From: DASZXJ01 sp035545895
GTDB taxonomy: Bacteria; Planctomycetota; Phycisphaerae; Tepidisphaerales; Tepidisphaeraceae
Direction of reading: 5' to 3'
Assembly (NCBI GenBank): GCA_035545895.1
Contig: DASZXJ010000083.1
Location: forward strand, 1 to 27,830
DNA length: 27,830 nt
Below, one piece after another: positions 24,635 through 27,830 of this stretch. The stretch's first letter is position 1. Each line of letters starts with the position of its first letter. A model generated the notes under the pieces. The model was not told where the DNA came from, ran no database searches, and worked only from the letters and a program-made list of their open reading frames with translations. Both the position numbers and the translations under genes were made by a program.

Positions 24635-25723
24635 TTATGATCTTTGATCCATCGCAACGGGCCGAGCGTATTTGAATTTTGGCTTGTAGATCTTCCCCGT
24701 TTTTGAGCTATCCAAAAACCCTTGCATCAGATCGAGGACTGCCAGGCCCTGTTCGCCGCTGGCGTGATGCTTGCCGCGAGAACGAATTGCCTCGGCCATA
24801 TCTGCCAGTCCCACTGCCCGACCGTAACCCGTTGGAAACATCGGTGGCACGTGCGTCCAATCGGGATCGTCGTTCTTGCGAATATGAACTTCGCCATCGA
24901 ATTGGTTGGGATCGGGCACGCGTAACGTGCCTTCGGTTCCAAACACCGTGATCGGCTGCTTTCCGTCATAATTCGGAAATCGCGTGGCAAAGCTCGTGAT
25001 GATGGTCCCGACCACGCCATTGGCGAATTCCATCGAGCCGCACAGATGGTCGGGCGTTTTTACCCGAATCTTTTCACCAAACCTGGGCTGGCTGGCAATC
25101 GTACGGTTCGGAATCGCGATCGAAGTCAAGCCCGAGACACGTCTGACCGGGCCAAAGAAATTAAGTAGTGCGGTGAGATAGTAAGGCCCCATGTCCATCA
25201 TCGGCCCACCGCCGAGATCGTAATAGAATGCCGGATTCGGATGCCAGCTTTCATGCCCCGGGCACATCATGAAGGCTGTGAATGCCACCGGTTTACCGAT
25301 CGCGCCATCATCAATCATTTTGCGGGCGGTCTGAATGCCCGAACCCATGAACGTATCAGGCGCACAGCCTACTCTCAGTTTTTTGCTCTTCGCCAGAGAC
25401 ATCAGCTTTGCGCCTTCGGCGCGATTCACGCCAAGCGGTTTTTCACAGTAAACATGCTTGCCGGCTTTAATGGCTGCCAATGAGACCGGCACATGGGCCT
25501 TGGGAATCGTCAGATTCAGCACAATTTGAATCGATTGATCCTTCAGCAGTTCATCCACCGAGCAGACTTTTGAAATGTCGAATTCCTCGGCCAGTTTTCG
25601 AGCGGCATCCATATTGATATCCGCACAAGCCGCCATTTCGAGTACGGGAAACGACTTTGCGTATTTCAAATACGCTCCGCTGATTGCCCCACAGCCGATG
25701 ATTCCAACTCGCATCGCGTCCAT
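24635..25723 (-). CDS. Gfo/Idh/MocA-family NAD(P)-dependent oxidoreductase
   Basis: The N-terminus has the Rossmann motif VGIIGCGAISGAYL; the substrate-domain signature HVYCEKPLG follows near residue 95, with the catalytic lysine in EKP. The C-terminal alpha/beta domain includes YYDLGGGPMMDMGPYYLTALLNFFG, a common pattern in this family. At 362 residues it is the usual size. Members oxidise or reduce sugars and cyclitols; no export signal is visible, so it is probably cytoplasmic, and the specific substrate is unknown. The ATG at 25723 is used; one three codons in is equally possible. It is divergent from the next gene by 57 bases. Confidence 0.92.
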   Translation of the reverse strand: MDAMRVGIIGCGAISGAYLKYAKSFPVLEMAACADINMDAARKLAEEFDISKVCSVDELLKDQSIQIVLNLTIPKAHVPVSLAAIKAGKHVYCEKPLGVNRAEGAKLMSLAKSKKLRVGCAPDTFMGSGIQTARKMIDDGAIGKPVAFTAFMMCPGHESWHPNPAFYYDLGGGPMMDMGPYYLTALLNFFGPVRRVSGLTSIAIPNRTIASQPRFGEKIRVKTPDHLCGSMEFANGVVGTIITSFATRFPNYDGKQPITVFGTEGTLRVPDPNQFDGEVHIRKNDDPDWTHVPPMFPTGYGRAVGLADMAEAIRSRGKHHASGEQGLAVLDLMQGFLDSSKTGKIYKPKFKYARPVAMDQRS

Positions 25724-25744
25724 GCCGCGATCCTACCTTTTCTG

Positions 25745-25773
25745 TGGTGAATCGTCCCGCATTGGCGTACTAT
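25745..25773 (+). promoter_or_regulatory. Weak candidate promoter, possibly leaderless
   Basis: TGGTGA (25745-25750), a 17-base spacer and TACTAT (25768-25773) end seven bases before the ATG at 25781. There is no Shine-Dalgarno sequence, so the mRNA may start at or next to the start codon. Confidence 0.3.
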
Positions 25774-25780
25774 TTTTAAT

Positions 25781-26257
25781 ATGTCTTGGGAAGCTTTTCG
25801 CCTGACGAGCAAATCCCCGGCTGAGCTTTTACACACGCTTGGCCCGCATGGCGTGGATCACCTGATTCGCCAAGCACTCGACGCGTTGTGGCGGGAATAC
25901 CCCGAGGACACTCGCACGTTTGCCAACGTGCGTAAGCGAGCACAGGAATTATTCGCCCGCAACATGAAAGTCTGGAGTTCGATCAAGAAACCGTCACCGC
26001 AAGCATTCTTCGACAACCTGCTCCCCTACGCAGCGGATGGCTTCTTCCGCCAGGCGATGGTTTTATGCTGGATGATGATGCCCCGCACCGGTGGCAGAGA
26101 TGTCGCGGATGTACGAAAACTCATTACCAGGATTTACGAACGGAATATTGAAGGCTGGGAACAGGACAACAAGATTTTCACGAAACCGCCTGCCGGCAAA
26201 TCCAAGGTAATCAAGAAACAATTGCTTACGAAAAAGAAAACAAAGTCACGTCAATAA
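25781..26257 (+). CDS. Uncharacterised helical protein built from an internal duplication
   Basis: The 158-residue product consists of two related helical repeats, about residues 17-65 and 76-126. They share R-Q-A (30-32 and 90-92), W (37 and 97), P (41 and 101), V-R-K (50-52 and 111-113), R-N (60-61 and 121-122) and a closing W (65 and 126). A Lys-rich tail (about 135-158) could bind nucleic acid. I do not recognise the family and see no catalytic motif, signal peptide or membrane helix. It is divergent from the Gfo/Idh/MocA gene and converges with the YgiT-type gene, 19 bases between stops. Confidence 0.75.
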   Translation: MSWEAFRLTSKSPAELLHTLGPHGVDHLIRQALDALWREYPEDTRTFANVRKRAQELFARNMKVWSSIKKPSPQAFFDNLLPYAADGFFRQAMVLCWMMMPRTGGRDVADVRKLITRIYERNIEGWEQDNKIFTKPPAGKSKVIKKQLLTKKKTKSRQ

Positions 26258-26276
26258 TCATGATTGCCAGTGCTTA

Positions 26277-26525
26277 TTAAGATGCTTTCCGACGGATATC
26301 TGATTTGCCAAGTTTGGGTCGAAACAACTGTATTTTCCGCAGCGCGGCCGGATCAAAAATTCGCTCACCGCAAACGGGGCACTCATAAAAATTCACTTTG
26401 GGTGCGATATAAGGATGCTTGCCTAACCACATGCCCGATACATCCCTGGTCACGCGACGAATTCGCCGACTCCCACAAGTCGGGCACACTTTAATTCGTA
26501 TGGCTGGTCTTTGCATTTTCATCAT
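26277..26525 (-). CDS. YgiT-type zinc-finger protein, putative antitoxin
   Basis: The 82-residue product has two Cys pairs, C14-P-T-C17 and C49-P-V-C52, with YECPVCGERIFDPAALRKI, the pattern of YgiT/MqsA-type zinc-binding domains. It lacks the C-terminal helix-turn-helix of full MqsA. Its ATG overlaps the TGA of the DUF4258 gene (ATGA at 26522-26525), so the two are translationally coupled. DUF4258 plus YgiT-type zinc finger is a recurrent gene pair regarded as a putative type II toxin-antitoxin module. The assignment of antitoxin role is by family association only. Confidence 0.82.
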   Translation of the reverse strand: MMKMQRPAIRIKVCPTCGSRRIRRVTRDVSGMWLGKHPYIAPKVNFYECPVCGERIFDPAALRKIQLFRPKLGKSDIRRKAS

Positions 26526-26845
26526 CGCGATCGTTTGGCTGAAATCATAATGTAATAAACGTCCTCACCATTTACCTGCCTTAGTTTACCCTTTGTATAG
26601 ATCGTAATTCCAGAAAAATTTGGGCTGCGAATTACATGCAAATATTCTCGATGACGTTCACGCTGCTGGCTTGTCGATCGAATCGTCTTTTCGATTCGGC
26701 TTGCGTTTAAGATCGACTCAGCCACGTCAGATTCATCCAATCCATCAGCGTCCAATTCCATTTCTGCCTTACCTGTCAAAGCATATCGTCCGGCAAATAC
26801 GGCGCGTTTGATTCGCATCAAAACATCATCCATGATTTGCCTCAT
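26522..26845 (-). CDS. DUF4258-domain protein, putative toxin of a toxin-antitoxin pair
   Basis: The 107-residue product reads IKRAVFAGRYALTGKAEMEL, ADGLDESDVAESILNA, RREYLHVI-like REYLHVIRSPNFSGITIYTKGK and VYYIMISAKRS, matching the DUF4258 pattern. These small alpha/beta proteins are RelE-like in size and usually precede a YgiT-type zinc finger, as here. Its ATG overlaps the TGA of ffh (ATGA at 26842-26845). The region is clearly AT-rich (21 of 60 G+C at 26581-26640) compared with ffh, suggesting acquisition by transfer. Toxicity is inferred. Confidence 0.8.
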   Translation of the reverse strand: MRQIMDDVLMRIKRAVFAGRYALTGKAEMELDADGLDESDVAESILNASRIEKTIRSTSQQRERHREYLHVIRSPNFSGITIYTKGKLRQVNGEDVYYIMISAKRSR

Positions 26846-27830
26846 CGCCTTTTCTTTTTATTCCGATCCTTCGGCGTCATCCAGCCGCTCTTTTTTGTGC
26901 GGATCATTGGCCCGCCGGGCGAACCCAATCCAGCCAGATTGCCGCTCATGAGATTCTTCATGAGTTTCATCTTGCCCATCACGCCCATGCCACCGACGGC
27001 GCGCATCATGTCGCGGCTCATCTCGAACTGCTTCATGAACTTGCCGACATCATTCACCTGCACGCCTGCGCCGGCTGCGATGCGGCGCCTGCGCATGCCA
27101 TCCAGCAGAGCGGGCTTTTTGCGCTCCTGACGGGTCATGGAATCGTAAATGGCGCGCATGTGCACCATTTCCGTTTCCACTTCCCCTTCGCCCATCTGCA
27201 TTTGCTTGGTCATTTCGCTCATGCCGGGGATCATGCCCATGATCTTGCCCATCGGACCGAGCTTCTTCACCTGGCTGAGCTGCGCCATGAAATCGTCGAG
27301 CGTAAACTCGCCCTTCTCCATTTTTTCCTGGAGACGAGCGGTTTCTTCAGCATCAAATTTGTCGTAAGCCTCTTTGACCAGTCCCAGCACGTCGCCCATG
27401 CCAAGAATTCGCTGGGCCATTCCTTCGGGGCGAAATTCTTCGAGTGCATCAAGCTTTTCGCCGACGCCCAGGAATTTCACCGGCTGGCCGGTCACCATTT
27501 TCGCGCTCAGCAATGCGCCGCCGCGTGTATCGGAATCAAACTTGGTGAGAATCAATCCATCGAGTTCAAGTTGTTCGTTGAATGCTTTGGCGCTGTTGAC
27601 CGCGTCTTGGCCGGTCATCGAATCGAGCACGAGATAGATCTGATGAGGCGTAACCTGGGTATTGATCTCTTTCAGCTCATTCATCAATTCCTGATCGATC
27701 GCCAACCGACCGGCCGTGTCGAGAATCAGCACATCGCGATTCTGCTTCTTTGCTTCTGCCACCGCCGCCCGCGCGACCGCCACCGCTGCACCACGCAACA
27801 CCTGTCCGTGCGGCGCGATTTTGGAATCAT
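26842..27830 (-). CDS. ffh: Signal recognition particle protein Ffh, C-terminal part (N-terminus beyond window)
   Basis: Ffh is the GTPase that binds SRP RNA and signal sequences of nascent membrane proteins. The visible part starts inside the G domain (open to the edge, no start codon), with LILDTAGRLAID (G3), LDSMTGQDAVNSAKAF and TKFDSDTRGGA (G4), then FLGVGEKLDALEEF. The M domain follows: GKIMGMIPGMS, a helix with GMRRRRIAAGAGVQVNDV, which is the SRP-RNA-binding motif, and a Met-rich C-terminus. The stop overlaps the start of the downstream DUF4258 gene. About the first 120 residues (N domain and Walker A) lie outside the window. Confidence 0.96.
   Translation of the reverse strand, partial: DSKIAPHGQVLRGAAVAVARAAVAEAKKQNRDVLILDTAGRLAIDQELMNELKEINTQVTPHQIYLVLDSMTGQDAVNSAKAFNEQLELDGLILTKFDSDTRGGALLSAKMVTGQPVKFLGVGEKLDALEEFRPEGMAQRILGMGDVLGLVKEAYDKFDAEETARLQEKMEKGEFTLDDFMAQLSQVKKLGPMGKIMGMIPGMSEMTKQMQMGEGEVETEMVHMRAIYDSMTRQERKKPALLDGMRRRRIAAGAGVQVNDVGKFMKQFEMSRDMMRAVGGMGVMGKMKLMKNLMSGNLAGLGSPGGPMIRTKKSGWMTPKDRNKKKRR

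Noticed and set aside
1..27830. CRISPR array, insertion sequence or prophage
   Set aside because: No regularly spaced direct repeats, transposase, integrase or phage structural genes were seen.

Overview
The window reads as a moderately GC-rich, gene-dense bacterial chromosome. Its content points to a planctomycete-type bacterium, possibly Phycisphaerae: secreted GH127 and GH2 enzymes, a DUF4091 lipoprotein, a BatA-like VWA/glutamine-amidotransferase-fold membrane protein, an isolated GspG pseudopilin, and HslV with HslU. This assignment is inference from gene content; no rRNA or other phylogenetic marker is complete here (Ffh is cut by the right edge).

Layout. (1) 57-7408 is a surface-glycan locus. 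A plus-strand operon encodes a UDP-galactopyranose-mutase-like FAD oxidoreductase with a C-terminal membrane module, a free-standing copy of that module, a fused GT2/GT-C glycosyltransferase and a Wzx-type flippase. A second GT2 enzyme and a tiny membrane protein converge on it from the minus strand. (2) 7409-7838 is a regulatory intergenic region with divergent promoters, a strong minus-strand intrinsic terminator and a candidate C-rich small RNA. (3) 7839-10787 is a large DUF4091 lipoprotein, followed by a paired palindromic (BIME-like) repeat. (4) 11141-13928 holds hslU and hslV on the minus strand, split by a two-gene plus-strand cassette whose second product carries a HEPN ribonuclease motif (R-N-x3-H). 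(5) 13977-17308 has the VWA membrane protein, a PEGA lipoprotein and GspG. (6) tRNA-Arg(CCT) lies at 17431-17504. (7) 17660-23112 is a two-gene GH2-GH127 operon for galactose/arabinose-containing plant glycans. (8) 23468-24530 is an exported peroxiredoxin plus a DinB-fold protein. (9) 24635-26257 has a Gfo/Idh/MocA dehydrogenase divergent from an uncharacterised protein built from an internal duplication. (10) 26277-27830 is ffh (partial) followed, through ATGA overlaps, by a DUF4258 / YgiT-type zinc-finger pair that resembles a toxin-antitoxin module.

The strongest candidates for something new are the HEPN cassette between hslV and hslU, the candidate anti-Shine-Dalgarno-type RNA near 7441-7606, the near-identical membrane module shared by the first two genes, and the toxin-antitoxin-like pair translationally coupled to ffh. 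Several promoters share a TTGC-like -35, a 16-base spacer and TATACT; one sits so close to its ATG that the mRNA would be leaderless. All functional statements come from reading motifs by eye; no database search was run.
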